From: Isoperla grammatica
Lineage: Eukaryota; Arthropoda; Insecta; Plecoptera; Perlodidae
DNA: 64,000 nucleotides
Assembly: GCA_945910005.1 (NCBI GenBank)
Contig: OX246745.1
Location: forward strand, 10,100,436 to 10,164,435
Reading direction: 5' to 3'
Shown: piece by piece, positions 37,320-49,399 of the stretch
Numbering within the stretch: position 1 is the stretch's first letter
Layout of the letters: the number at the start of each line of letters is the position of its first letter
Notes under the pieces: model-generated
What the model was told of the DNA's origin: nothing
Seen by the model: only the letters and a program-made list of their open reading frames with translations
Database searches by the model: none
Position numbers and translations under genes: made by a program

Positions 37320-38195
37320 CCTGAGATGTTGGACACTAGATCACACTTGCTATGCTGCAACGGTTCAAGTTATTGATCCGTGGGGGTATGGGAAGGGGAT
37401 GAGTGAAGGAGAGGGCGATAAATAGGCAGAAAGAGGGGAGAAACAGGACACTGCAATCAATCCTGCCATAGAAATTACGTTGACAAATTTGTTCGTATAC
37501 AAACGCTAATAGGCCTTACGCAACCATTCATGTAGAAAACCGAGGGAATGTAATTTTCTTTGCCAGAGGAAACTTTTATTTTCCAAGGGATCCTTTATAT
37601 ATGTATTTCTGAGAACTCAGTTCTAGACACAATTGTACTGAGTATCCAAGCAACTCAAATCACAGCGCTTGCAATTGAACCAAACTTTTACGTGGTGACA
37701 ATCATTGTCAAATGTTTGGTTCTGATGATTACTACAAACCAAACGCAAAAAATTACACTGGGTTGAAAATATTAAATGTATGTCTGTCTATTTCGACAAA
37801 TAAATTCACCAAGATATTCATCACAGGAATAATACTGTAGATCGCACAGATTTATTATTATATAAATGCACTAACAAAGTTAAAAAACACCTTTATACGA
37901 AGACGTACTTGTGTGGTGATACGACGGAAGGAGGGGGGGGGGGGGGGGGCGGGGGTCGAACATCCAAACCACGTAGGGTCTGGCGCCCTAACCCCCCATC
38001 CGCCAGATGCCTTTTTGCCATATACGAATTTAGTTTTCATATTTGCAGTTTGAACGCATGTTAACACCTCTAGCTTCGGGCTTGACGAAACCTACAATAA
38101 TAAGGTTTATTTTATAATCACTTGTTGCCGCTGGGAAGCAACGCAATACATATTTTAATCGTGTAATTGCTACTTGCTCCTTCTCCTTACCCATT

Positions 38196-38233
<38 letters not shown>

Positions 38234-38575
38234 GTTGTTGGCGATGTTCGCCCGGGGTGGGGTTGCAATCTATACCCTCTTCTATAGAACCAAACTAAAA
38301 ACCAATGTAGGTTACTCGAACTGAAATAAAAATATTAATGATAATTGAAACTGCTTGCGTTAAAGATGTTGGTTTATATTTTTAGTAAACGAAAATAATG
38401 GGCTTGTTTGCAAAACAATAAATAATGTGCCTTCCACAAAAACAAATTCATGTTTGGCTCGCCTGTATATACTTTTGTACAAAGTTGTGGGTAGGATACA
38501 CAACTTTGAATACATACTGTGTTGTTTTATTTAATGAAAGTTAGCAATTAAAATAAATATAATAACACTATGTAT
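37320..38575. other. Non-coding stretch with G-run and CT repeat
   Basis: A G-run of about 18 (37934-37951) and a CT dinucleotide run (about 38199-38228) are present. No gene recognised. Confidence 0.55.
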
Positions 38576-38580
38576 ACTAT

Positions 38581-38612
38581 CTAAGATAAAAAGGAGCTTT
38601 TCCCGAAACGTC
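38581..38612 (+). ncRNA. Eroded hammerhead-like motif
   Basis: CTAAGA, an AAAAGgagCTTTT hairpin, then CCCGAAACGTC gives the same order as the motif at 39130-39171, but the first core element has lost a base (CTAAGA for CTGANGA) and flanking stem I pairing is absent. It is a likely dead relic. Confidence 0.25.
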
Positions 38613-39085
38613 GGTTACTTATGCATTGATGATCCACGTTGAACGTTGATGAACCATGAAAACAAAGGAAAAATAACGCGTATGTTCTAAAGAGGACTCA
38701 TCAAAATGGCATTAAATACACAATTTTCACTAGAACCGTGAAATCTACACAAAAGAAACAGATCCACGTAGAACAGATCTATGTCAAAATTGCGATCAAC
38801 GAAAGGTTATGTTACAATCATGAGCATGTTAGCTGCCAACATGGTTTGATATCCACGCAGGTTTTTATGTGCAGCCAAAATTGTGCAAATCTTATGGAGA
38901 TATATTCAATTTCAAGTATGAACGTGTGATCCTCCTTATCTACTAAAGTTGCAGCCGAATCGAATTCCATCTTCGATCCTAGAGGGTGAAGCGTACGCAC
39001 CGCAATCGAATTCAGCCCTACTCAAAACTCCAACGTCCTTATGATTTTCTTTCGGTTGATGCAATCCGCTATTGAATTTTCAAGT

Positions 39086-39262
39086 TTGAACTTGGCTTTC
39101 GGGTATAGCCGCGTCGAATATCGCTTAAAAGCTGACGTTTCGGGCAGGTTACACTACCCATCTTCAGAGCTAGCTGAGTAGTGCATCTGGGTAGTGTAAC
39201 CTGCCCGAAACGTCACCTTTTAAGCGATATTCGACGCGGCTATACCCGAAAGCCAAGTTCAA
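39086..39262. mobile_element. Inverted-pair element carrying hammerhead-like motifs
   Basis: Near-perfect inverted arms of about 75 bp (TTGAACTTGGCTTTCGGGTA inward to CGTTTCGGGCAGGTTACACT) face each other around a short centre. Each arm contains GCCCGAAACGTC with a GGGTAG/CTGCCC stem. The layout, two head-to-head units, fits a fragment of Penelope-like terminal repeats; no reverse transcriptase is present. Confidence 0.8.
39130..39171 (-). ncRNA. Hammerhead-ribozyme-like fold, copy 1
   Basis: Read on the minus strand: AGCT (stem I), CTGAAGA (core C3-A9, N7 = A), one extra T, stem II GGGTAG / CTGCCC with loop TGTAAC, GAA (core), AC/GT (2-bp stem III without a loop), C (cleavage position), AGCT (stem I). 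This meets the hammerhead plan except for the extra base after A9. Minimal hammerheads with very short stem III are established in Penelope-like retroelements. Cleavage activity is inference only. Confidence 0.5.
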
Positions 39263-39842
39263 GTTTATTGATTTACTTGGGCCGTGAAAGCCTACGTGAG
39301 AATTTTCAAGTTCTTTAAGAAACTCTTGGAGATCTTGGACGTAACATAATTTTCATGGCAAGCAATAATAGTAAAATGTATATATGGAGATACAATATTA
39401 TAATATATTTAAAAATAAAAAAATATATTAAACGGGTTTTTAAGCTTAATACAGCCTTATTAGATGGAGATAGATGGAGATATAGCAATTGTCATAAGAT
39501 TGTCTTGAATGGGGATCGAGCTCAGAACCTTCGACTCTACGTACCGAGGCCGATGGAATAGAACAGTGGAATGAAAATTCACCTAAAGCGGAAACTTCTT
39601 GATCGACTCAGTTGTAGGTTTTCCAAATGTTTGATAATTTTAATATTTGGTGGAGGTGCCGGGTAGAAAATAGATACACTATTATAGTAGTAATTGTCAA
39701 TTTTCTTAATTTTAATTACTCAAATTCATTTTTTTTTTTGGGGGGGGGGGGGCATCATCTTATTATTTTAATAGAACTACTGTTAGGAAATTTTGAAATT
39801 TTGTAATTTATTTAGTTTTGCGGCGCGTCAACCACTTGGGTA

Positions 39843-39887
39843 ATTTTATTATTATTATTATGATCATTATTATCATAATTATCATTA

Positions 39888-39927
<40 letters not shown>

Positions 39928-39977
39928 TATATTATTATTATAACAATTATTACTGTCATCATCATCATCATCATCAT
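39843..39977. repeat. (ATT)n and (ATC)n microsatellite tract
   Basis: Interrupted TTA repeats to about 39935, then a short clean CAT/ATC run at 39957-39977. A 10-base G-run lies just upstream at about 39740. No SINE body is recognisable next to it. Confidence 0.9.
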
Positions 39978-40659
39978 GGTGAATGAGAAAAAAATACTGT
40001 CAGTAAGTTGTAACCAAACAAAATACGCACGTACATAATTCGGATATGATTTGCCTGCGTTATAATGTAGCCACCATGGTCTAGTTCATTGATTTATTTA
40101 TTACGTTTAGCATACCTGTAAACATAGCGTTACCTATGACGAAAGAAGTTGGTTGTAAGAAATAAACAGCTTCTACATTCAGAGTAGCAAAATAACTTTA
40201 CTTTTCTTTAATCATCGAGACAGAGTTAAAAGCAGCACTTACACTTGCCACAGAAACACGCGATCGCACTATTCATTCTGCACTTAATAAATGTTCCAAG
40301 CGGTTATGGTGAGAGCTTCAATCATACTATGTATTCAGTCTTTCCGTAGACATATCCCACTAAGTTTTGACTTTCAAGTGTTCAAAAAGAATGTTTAGGT
40401 TATAGCTTTCCGCTGTTGAATAATGCCAGGAAACTTCCAGATGTTGATTTGGCAAACAGGCTAGGTGAATAATAAATTCACGACCCCTGGCAATGATGCC
40501 GTTGTCCCAAGACTATTGGAGGTCCTGATTGTATTATTCAGTTCCGTCTCAGCTATAGAAGACCCGATACTACAGAGTGACTCAAATTCGTTGCAGTATC
40601 CAACAAAGACTAAGGAAACACCTTCAAGTAGCGCTATATCTTGTTTTTTTTATCTTGTA

Positions 40660-40790
40660 TCAAGTGTTGTTTGTTTTTACATAATATATTGTGATTTAAT
40701 TTTGTATTATTGTATCGCACTTGTGGGGCAATGCCCTGTTGCTGATAATTAAACAAGAAATGAATTAAATTGAATTGAATATACAAAGTA
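40660..40790 (+). mobile_element. Probable LINE 3' end
   Basis: A T-rich tract followed by CGCACTTGTGGGGCAATGCC, CTGTTGCTGATAATTAAAC and an A-rich AATTGAATTGAAT tail has the form of 3' termini of Jockey/CR1-group LINEs. Related wording occurs at 25088-25122 and near 61245. No reverse transcriptase is attached. Confidence 0.4.
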
Positions 40791-41408
40791 ATCAAATTTG
40801 AGTAACCCAAAATTGAGTTTTAATTTTCCGACTCCATCACTTTTTTTAAATTAAAATTAAATTTCAAATTTTGGTGTTTATTATTTTCCCCTAGCTTTCA
40901 GTCATGTAATGAGAAGTCAAAATAATTTTGACAGTCGTTTCTAATCGTGGTATTTTAAAACCTGGTCTACACTAAGAAAACGCGTATGTGACAAACAGGT
41001 AGGAAAATCTTTCCTTTGTCTCGTTCGTCCAACTTAGCAAACAATAAAACGGTTAATGAACATTGTGTCTACCTTGATTGATTTCAACGAACGTAAATTA
41101 CTAATAATTTAGCATTTGCTATATTTAGTAAATTCCGAGTGCAAGTGAAGTGGTAGCGCATCCGTGCTTCTTTCATTGAGTCAGGCGATGTTTTGGTTGG
41201 TTGTTAAATAATGATCCGTAGATAAACGTGGGAAGGGGATTATAAGTAAGGGCGTATAGTTACTTTTCATTCGTGGAACTGAATCAAAATTAATACTAGA
41301 GTCTTGACAGTAAAAATAAAATTAAAAGAAATATTACGAAATTTAAAAAAATATAAGTAAAGAAATATATACATATAACAATAAATATATAACAATAAAT
41401 ATATATAT

Positions 41409-41709
41409 ATGTTAAAACACACACACAATTATAAAACGGTACCAAGGTCACTTACTTTAAAAAACCGGTAAATTTTCGGAGTAGCACGTTCCTACTCCTT
41501 CCTCAGACCGAGGGCAACTGAGGAAGGAGTATGATATGATATCTTTATATTAGCATATTTGATTGTAATGCGTAGCACATACATTTGAACACAATCGGTG
41601 GCTGCTGTGGTCTATTTAGAATAAGGAACGTGAAACTCCGAAAATTCACCGGGTTTTAAAGTAAGTGACCTTGGTACCGTTTTATAATTGTGTGTGTGTG
41701 TTTTAACAT
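41409..41709. mobile_element. Second inverted-pair element with hammerhead-like motifs
   Basis: Arms of about 85 bp (TGTTAAAACACACACACAAT, ACGGTACCAAGGTCACTTAC, AACCGGTAAATTTTCGGAGT) are inverted at 41630-41709. Both arms contain the GGAGTA ... ACTCCGAAAATT core. The plus-strand copy is split by about 92 bp inserted after CTGAGGAAGGAGTA (41518-41531 region), so only the minus copy is intact. Confidence 0.8.
41462..41508 (-). ncRNA. Hammerhead-ribozyme-like fold, copy 2
   Basis: Minus strand: CGGT (stem I), CTGAGGA (N7 = G), one extra A, stem II GGAGTAG / CTACTCC with loop GAACGTG, GAA, AA/TT (2-bp stem III), T (cleavage position), ACCG (stem I). Every stem differs in sequence from copy 1 yet pairs in the same positions, so the fold rather than the sequence is kept. 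The extra base after A9 is shared with copy 1. Confidence 0.5.
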
Positions 41710-42147
41710 TTATTCCGGGTCAATAAGTTTCTGCGTGTGACACAAATATATATATACATACAAATATGAAATTAAATAAACAAATAAAATATCTTAATAA
41801 CAAAGTTACTAAGTTAGTTTCAAAACTCTCCGCACACACATTGAATGTAGAACGTGACATTTTCGTTGAGTGGGCAAACATTCGTATACCGAAAAAACAG
41901 GGCCCGGCTTTGCCCGGTGATGCGTTGACAGTCCACACCAATATACAATACGGACAGTCCCTGACCAAAATGACGTCACTGCACGTTTAGTGGAAAGCGT
42001 TAGATGTGGGCAATGCGAGGACCGAACCACGCCCATATCCGATCTCACGCGCAAACCTCGCACTCGACGTTCTTTGATAGGAGATAAAGTACGTGGAAAC
42101 AGTGCAAAGCAAAGTTGCCTCAACTTTACGTTTTTCGTTAACGTTAT

Positions 42148-42195
42148 AAGTGAATATTTACCTAGACCAGAGACCATCTGTGTAAATATTCACTT
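42148..42195. other. Perfect 14-bp hairpin
   Basis: AAGTGAATATTTAC and GTAAATATTCACTT flank a 20-base spacer. It is AT-rich; no terminator or element context is evident. Confidence 0.6.
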
Positions 42196-42601
42196 ACTTA
42201 AAATACCTGAAGTTAAAATGAAGGGAGTAAAGAACAAAGAACAGAAAACTATATTCGACAAAAGCGATGGACCCACAGGAAATCTGTTACGTGAGACCGA
42301 ATACAGAAATCAATTTTAATTATAAACAATAATATGTATCAATAGAACAATATCTATTGAAGAGCGAAGGATAGCTTTACGTTAAAACGGTAACAAATTT
42401 CATTTAAAAAATATATCTCAAGAATAGACATCGAAATCGAAAATTTGAATAAACATCGTACTGTGGTTTAATAAGCCTTCCAGAATAATTTCTCTAAATG
42501 TGTCTAACATTATAATCAGTATGGTTTATATTTTTTACTCGTTTTGTAACTAGTTATCGATTTAATAATCGAAATAACTACTCTAATAATTATGGTATTT
42601 G

Positions 42602-42780
42602 ATTCAGTTTGTAAGGCTAACCAAACCACAGTGCGCTGTCGACTCAGATTTTCGATTTCTAATAGCATTCTTGAGAATTATAATTTAAAAATAAAAATTA
42701 TTAGTCTGTTTATTTTGGTGATTTTTTGATTTCTAGAGATTGAAGCACTTATATTGTGTTTTTATCAATGAACTGGGTTA
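42602..42780 (+). repeat. Dispersed repeat family A, copy 3
   Basis: ATTCAGTTTGTAAGGCTAAC, CAAACCACAGTGCGCTGT, GATTTTCGATTTC, CATTCTTGAGAATTATAATT match 29-190 closely in its first 110 bases. Confidence 0.6.
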
Positions 42781-42974
42781 TAATGTATATAACTGTGATT
42801 GGGCGCTGTAAATGTAAAGTACATGTTACAACATTGTGGTCGTGACAACGTGGCCGTGACGTCATGAAATGTGGTCTCGAGTCGAAGTTACTTCGATTGA
42901 CGCAGATCAACGTGTGTTATTAAGATGTGTTGCAGGTGTCCACGATATACCAGTAGCACGACAAGCGTGGAGGT

Positions 42975-43430
42975 TTATGTGCTTAGTGAATATTTATTTA
43001 TTTATGAATTGGCCCCATACAGCATTTTATGCCATTTAACAGTGACCAGTATAACAACGGATGATTAACAACGATGCATGATGATGAAGAAGGGAGGAAG
43101 GGAAACCCGGTACCGGCACGTAGCCTCCTCCTGTCGAAAAGTACCAAGGGGATATCAGCTTTACGTCCCATCCGAAAGGACGGTGTAACTTTGACCAGTC
43201 ATATAGGAGGTTCCTCCACTAACCTGGACTGCCGAGCAGTTGACGAGAAGAACGAAGCTGTTACACAAGCTTTCGAACCCTCCAATCGACTCTAAATAAC
43301 CAACGGTAACTAGTGTTTCAGAGGAGAGTGGTCACCCATCCACCTCCTGACCTAGCCCCAGGTTGCTTAACTTCGGTGTTCGTATGGAAACCGGCTAAGC
43401 TAACGCGGCTAAACCGTTACTATGACGTTA
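42975..43430 (-). mobile_element. 5S rRNA-derived SINE (SINE3-like)
   Basis: On the minus strand, the segment near 43425-43328 contains GAAGTTAAGCAACCTGGGGC and GGTGGATGGGTGACC, the internal promoter and 3' region of 5S rRNA with changes. A body follows with GGATGGGACGTAAAGCTG, and a 3' region GGGGCCAATTCATAAATAAA ends in TAAA repeats near 42985. The 5S-like head is too diverged to be a working 5S gene. The open frame on the other strand inside it is not a gene. Confidence 0.75.
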
Positions 43431-43589
43431 TCATCAGTTTACTTCTTACGGTTTTGTAAGTTTCGATTCGCTATTAAACTAGTCAAAACATTTCATATTT
43501 TCGATCTTGTTTTGATTGTGATAGATTTGTTATTGATAACTTTTCCTTTCGAGCAACAGCTATGCAAATCTCAACCACCGTTAGCGTAA

Positions 43590-44045
43590 ACGTTCAAGAG
43601 TGTTAGTGTTAACTTTCTAGAGTATTAGTGCAAACTTTCAATTGTCAGTGGAAAAGTTCTAATGTTAGTGCAAACCTTCTAGTGTTAGTGCAAACCTTCT
43701 AGTGTTAGTGCAAATGTTCCAGTGTTAGTGCAAACGTTCTAGTCACAGTGAAAAAGTTTTAGTATAAGTACAAACGTTCTATTGTTAGTGGAAAAGTTAT
43801 ATGTTAGTGCAAAAGTACTACTGTTAACCTTCTAGCTAGAGTATTGATGCAAACGTTCTAGTATTATTGCAAACGGTTTAGTGTTAATTCAAAAGTGATA
43901 GTGTTATGTTCTTGCTAGAGTATTAGTGCAAACGTTCTAGTGTTAACCTTCTAGCTATAGTATTAGTACAAGCGTTCTAGTATTAGTGCAAACGTGCTAC
44001 TGTTAGTACAAACGTTCTAGTATTAGTGCAAACGTTCTAAAAAGT
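43590..44045. repeat. Degenerate 20-bp minisatellite
   Basis: Units of TTCTAGTGTTAGTGCAAACG, about 20 copies with many substitutions and some TTAACCTTCTAGCTAGAGTA variants that form longer blocks. Confidence 0.9.
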
Positions 44046-44049
44046 TCGT

Positions 44050-47000
44050 TCATATTCGTCACAGCGTTAGAACCAACCGTTGTGACATAAGGTATTTCTA
44101 TGATGGTAATAGCTCTAGGCTTTTACTAAACGGAAGGTTGGTATATTTAAAATGCATTACTTGTTTACTTAAAAGACATTATCTAGCGTTCAGGTGTACT
44201 GTAATTAAATTTAAAATTTCCGGGTGAAGTTTGGTGTGTTGTCAAAAATGAATGCTGGCTACGGGTTATCCCTCGAGCCTCGTTCATAACCAAGGTAAAC
44301 ACGTAATAATTAGGAACAGACGGCTTGTTCAGCTTTCATCCCACGATCTTTACCAAGGAAGGTTGTTTGATTATTTAAATATTTCGCCGTCCTAGACTGC
44401 TGCGGAGAATCTGTCCTAAATATTCTCTGTAGGAAATTTTAATTCAATGTGGCTAACACCACTTATGCTAAATGAAAACTTCATGGGAGAATGTTAACTA
44501 ACTAGAAAATAAACCTGTTGAAATTCATGAAGATGTTCTTTCATCTTTGATAGTGCTAATGCTGCGAAAAACTAATTAATAACAAGACGGTGATACACAT
44601 TGAATATTATCTAGATATTTGTTGTTTCATTCCTACGTTCACTTGTTTGCCAATGCGAAACATTATTTTTACTTACACAATCAATACATTTATATAAAAT
44701 TTGGGTTAATACTGCGATGCATATTTGCATAGTTATTCCTAAAATTCAAATTCAAAAAAGTCATTCCTAGTCGTTGACGGAATGAACACTTTGTATTAAT
44801 AGTAAGTTTTATATATCAAATTTGTTTCATGGTTTTTCGTGACTAATTTTGGGACTTTGATAAACTTTTATTCGTAGCTAGTCAATTTTATTCGTACTTT
44901 CTTATTCGTTACTTTTATTCGTAGTAACTTTTGGTTTATTTACTTACAATATTGTTCAAGACAGCGACTGTTTGCTAATTATAGATGCTCTAAATGGTTC
45001 CTCACACTCACACTACTCTTTTACGATCTTGTGCACATTTAACAAAAGCTTTCAAAACGGAATAAAAAGATCCTTCAACAACACAATAAATAACCATAAT
45101 TCTATGTACATTTTTCCCTTTTTACATTTTATGTCCCATAACGTAAAGTTTACATACACTGCTAAACAAGTTTGTTTTTAAGAAGAACATCAATATGTTG
45201 AATGTAAATTCATGTTGCGTTGACCAAAACACAAGTGCTTAACTCATGTGTTATTTATTATAATAATCTGTATTACATTGGGATAGTGATTTTGAAGCCG
45301 CAGATTCAAATAATTACAAATGTCGGATGAACGAAAAAATAGTGTATTTTTACTGGGACGCATGTAATTTTGTAACTGGCATTCTGTCCATTACGTTATC
45401 GTAAATAACTCACTGTGTGCCACTACTTAGTCTAGTTGAAAAAAGCTTTCGTAAAAAGAAACTTATTTTGTCACTCAGGCGAAAAGAAAACTTGAGAAAT
45501 ATTTCTTATTCATAGCAAACGACAGTGGTCTTTAAGGGAGTATTCAGTCATGCAAATAATAAATAATTACCCGCTGTATCATTGCAGACCAATAATGTAT
45601 TAACTATATTATTAGATGCAAATATATTTTTACCTTCAATAGCAAAAAAATCCTAATACATTTGAATCACGTTCTTATTGAAAATAAAACGAATTTTATA
45701 AAGTAAACGCAATTAATTTTATCGCACTTTACCTAATTGATCAGTGAAATTTCGTTTCAAAGAAAGGTTTTTGCTTTCCCTACCAATGAGGCTCACCATT
45801 AAAAAGTTTTAGTGTAACATGGATGGAGGTGTCGTGCGAAGAAGATCGAGGAGAGGAGAATGAAGGAGAAGAAGAGGAGAAGAAGAGAGGAGAAGAGAGG
45901 AGAGAAGAGGAGACGGCGTTGATGTAAGAAGATCGATATTCAGGGCCCTGCGAACAAAACGCGCTCGGTTTTAAGTCTGATTGAGCAAAAGATTACGTTT
46001 TTTGTTTTTATTTTTAAAAAATCTAACGAAATGGAATCACTAGAAAAAAAAATTAATTATATATTATACAAATCAAGAGCCGGACAAATGAAAGTATTTT
46101 TTTGGTTTGAAACTCCCGGAGTCGGTTTTATTTGAACATTCACAATGTGAAATAAAGAAAAACACGGTACTTGCTTTTAATACTAGTAAGTCACATCTGT
46201 GAATAGAGTACGACGAACACAAAGGAAATGGATGGTTGAAAATGAATTTCATGGAAACAGAACCATTTAGAGTCACAAGCTTAAATATAATCTGGATTTA
46301 AAATATGTCTATTCAAAGTGCGGAAAACCAGGAGCGGATTATTAAAAATTACTTCAATAAGAAAGTACGCTTTTCTGCTGAAAGTTCTCTGGTGGAAATG
46401 TATTCGTAGGAAGTTGGATCTGAGAGCTAAGTGAAGTGAACGAATATGTGCGATTTACGCTAGATCAAATAACAAGCACTACTCTCTCCAATAATTCCAA
46501 TCATAAATAAGACAACCTTGTTCCTATTAATACAAACGGAATTTAATGTTCAATCAGTCATAATAAGATTTGTTTGAACTGTGAAACTGTACGTCCAACA
46601 AAAGACTACGAGTGCTAAATCGCTTTTAGTATCCCTCGGTCTCACTCTTCCTTTCTCTCTTACTCCCCATTTCACAATCTAAACTCACAAAACCTCACTT
46701 AGTCGTATAAGAGTACACTGAATCGACAAACGACTTTGGAGTGGCGGGGGTTGGTTGGGTGGTGCGGGATACGGGAGGGGGGTGGGGGGGGGGCATTTCT
46801 TTTCCTCCTAGCCCTCACTTTCTCCAAGTTCTGACCTGGCAACCAGCTTCACAAGATACCAAACCAACGCGGTAACCTCCTGTATTCTAATTATTGTAGT
46901 TCTGTAAAGGCGTTTCCTCTTCTAACGCCTAGAGCAACTCACAGACCCCTTAGAAACTTTGAGGACAGTCAAGTCTGTATTCTGTATTATTTCAAAGTGG

Positions 47001-49230
47001 TCCAACATTGGACAAGGTAGCTCTGTCTCTGCAGCAACCGTTTCAAGGGGCTTTAGGTCTTCTGATTTACAGAATGATTAGAATATCTCGACATATATGT
47101 ATTATATAACAGTGTATACTTCAATTACGTAGTTGTCTTAATTGAATACATTTCTCATCATCCCAGCACTCAAATTATCTGTGAACGTTTAACTCGAGGT
47201 ATTGCGCATAGAGCAAGTGTTTTATTGTAATAAATAGCAGTGAGATAACGTTTAACTAAATGGATAACGCCACTAATTTCTTTATGCTGTTCAGAAAGGC
47301 AAAACATTTATATTTTTTTAAACTATTTTTATAAGAAGTGTGATCAAAACGAATTTAAACAAATCTGACCACTGTTTAGGGAAAAATTGAGGTAAAACGT
47401 GTTTTTTTATTCGCAAATTGTTGTTTTAACAATTTATTGACTCTGTTTGATATCTCACCCAACCTTTTTGCAAGTGTGTGCGTTTAACTTTTCCGAAGGT
47501 CTGAGAATCATCCAAATGACGAATAAACACTTGGTGGTTCTTACACGATTATTTACCTGACCGTCTGAATGATCATACTAGTACCCGACATTTCCCAAGC
47601 TATAACTCCCATGTCTTAATATAGGCCCTGTAACATAGGAGATGGTTGATTATGCACCAAAATTGATTGTAGTACAAAAAGATGGAAATAATTAGCTAAA
47701 CAACCATATATCTAACACGTTTTTAATGAATTGCTTCTGACCTATTTATATACCTCAGTTACTAACATATTTCGAAAACATGGACAATTACTCTAATATT
47801 TTGATTGTAGTTAAAGCCAGTGGTCTTCAACACACACGACACGAACGCGAAGCAACTTTCGAATTCTCCGTCTATCATCTTCATCACCATTCATCAATCA
47901 TCAACATTAGCCGGATAATCTTCTATAATCCTCTTTATTATCAACCAATAAATGAATAAGCCCTGTTTAATGCCGGATAAACTAGTAATGCGAACGTTCA
48001 ATTCAAATTAGCTTTTGATAGAATTACATTTTGAATGTTTTAAATAGAAATAGCCCTGATAATCTGCTTATAGTGTGTAATTACGTGATAACAGTGAGCT
48101 TATTTCTGATCAGCCGATGGTCCGTTTAAACATTGTAAACCATATGTAATCATAGCACGCTTTCAATTCGTCCCCATAGACGGAAAAAATAGCTCATAAA
48201 CAAAAGAAAACAAAATGGATGGCAAATGGATGTCAAACCAAACTGTGTTCTGATATTCTATGAAAATATAGCATCATTGTTACTTGTAAATTATTTTATG
48301 TCCAAAAATAATTATTAGTCATACTAGATATAAATTTGATTTCACTTAGTATGTTTCGTATTTGGTAAGATTATCTGCAAAGAAAAGTTACGTATTTCTT
48401 TCATCATTGTATGATTGGTTGGTTGATGACCAACAGTTAGTGACGTCACGCCGAATAAAACTACACATTCTAACATGCATTTGAAAACACTCTACACATA
48501 GGCGAGATGGTTTTAGTTTGACGCTCCCCTGCTGCTCCCTTCCATCGCGATGTGACCACCCCTTAAACCCCCATGACAACCCAACAATTATATCGTATTT
48601 ATCAATATCCTATTATTATATTATTATTGATAATCAGTTATATTTGTTATGCTGAGCAGTGTTCACATAACTAGGGGTGGAAAATTTTTTACTATGTCAA
48701 ACTTAAAATCTCTGCATAAAACAAATTCTATCTAATTTTAAATCAAATTTGTTACTTTTTACAAAAATACCATTTCAATTATAAATTGTAAATGTAATAA
48801 AAAACATATAGTGTTTCATGATTTACTTGTTCCTCGCAGTTAATCAATTTGAATGTAGTTTTTTTTACTACATTTTTTTCCTACGTATAGGAAAGCAGCT
48901 TTTAAAACAATTAAATGATAATATTGAGTTACAACGACTGGCTTAAGAGACTTCAATTAGAGCGCCTTTCCTTGCTACAGCAAGGTGTATATACTTAGAA
49001 ATGTTTTCATAGAACTTTAAAACAAATGATTCATGTTACAATCTATCAGAAATTAAGTATTAAACAAATTATTCGGTAACAATAGAAAGAAAATTGTAAA
49101 GAAAATAGTACTCGAGCTAAGAGTGATGGGTTATTGAAAAGAAGTGTTTAATTCCATTCAAGGACAAAGAAAGCTAAGCTAGCTATTCTTTTAGAAATTT
49201 CCACGGTTGAAAACAGCTTACTTTTTCAGG
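44050..49230. other. Non-coding stretch
   Basis: No supported gene across 5 kb. A purine-rich GAGAAGAG tract lies at about 45838-45912 and a G-rich run at 46738-46796. Short frames (44972-45181, 46073-46276 minus, 48388-48579 minus) match nothing recognised. Confidence 0.55.
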
Positions 49231-49234
49231 ATAT

Positions 49235-49392
49235 AGTCGTCGTACAACTTCGGTAATGCTTCCGTCACGGGTGGGTGAGCGGCAGCCAACCAGCGGCCGT
49301 GGCTAATTCAAATACCTGCTCGGGTTGGCCGAGACCGTAAACACGTCATTGATCGATGACGAAAGCATTACCGGAGTTGTTGTACGACGACT
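49235..49392. mobile_element. Short MITE with TIRs of about 35 bp
   Basis: AGTCGTCGTACAACTTCGGT and AATGCTTCCGTCA at the left are inverted at the right as TGACGAAAGCATTACCGG and AGTTGTTGTACGACGACT. The total length is 158 bp, with a GC-rich centre. No clear target duplication. Confidence 0.8.
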
Positions 49393-49399
49393 TTATTAT

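Noticed and set aside
41766..42319. Frames of 74 and 109 codons in succession on the plus strand
   Set aside because: They have no recognised domain, use different frames, and the second contains a 14-bp hairpin; coding evidence is insufficient.
43074..43295. 73-codon frame on the plus strand
   Set aside because: It lies inside the minus-strand 5S-derived SINE and has no recognised homology.
43328..43430. Possible functional 5S rRNA gene
   Set aside because: Only the internal promoter region is recognisable, with many changes, and the 3' side runs into a SINE body.
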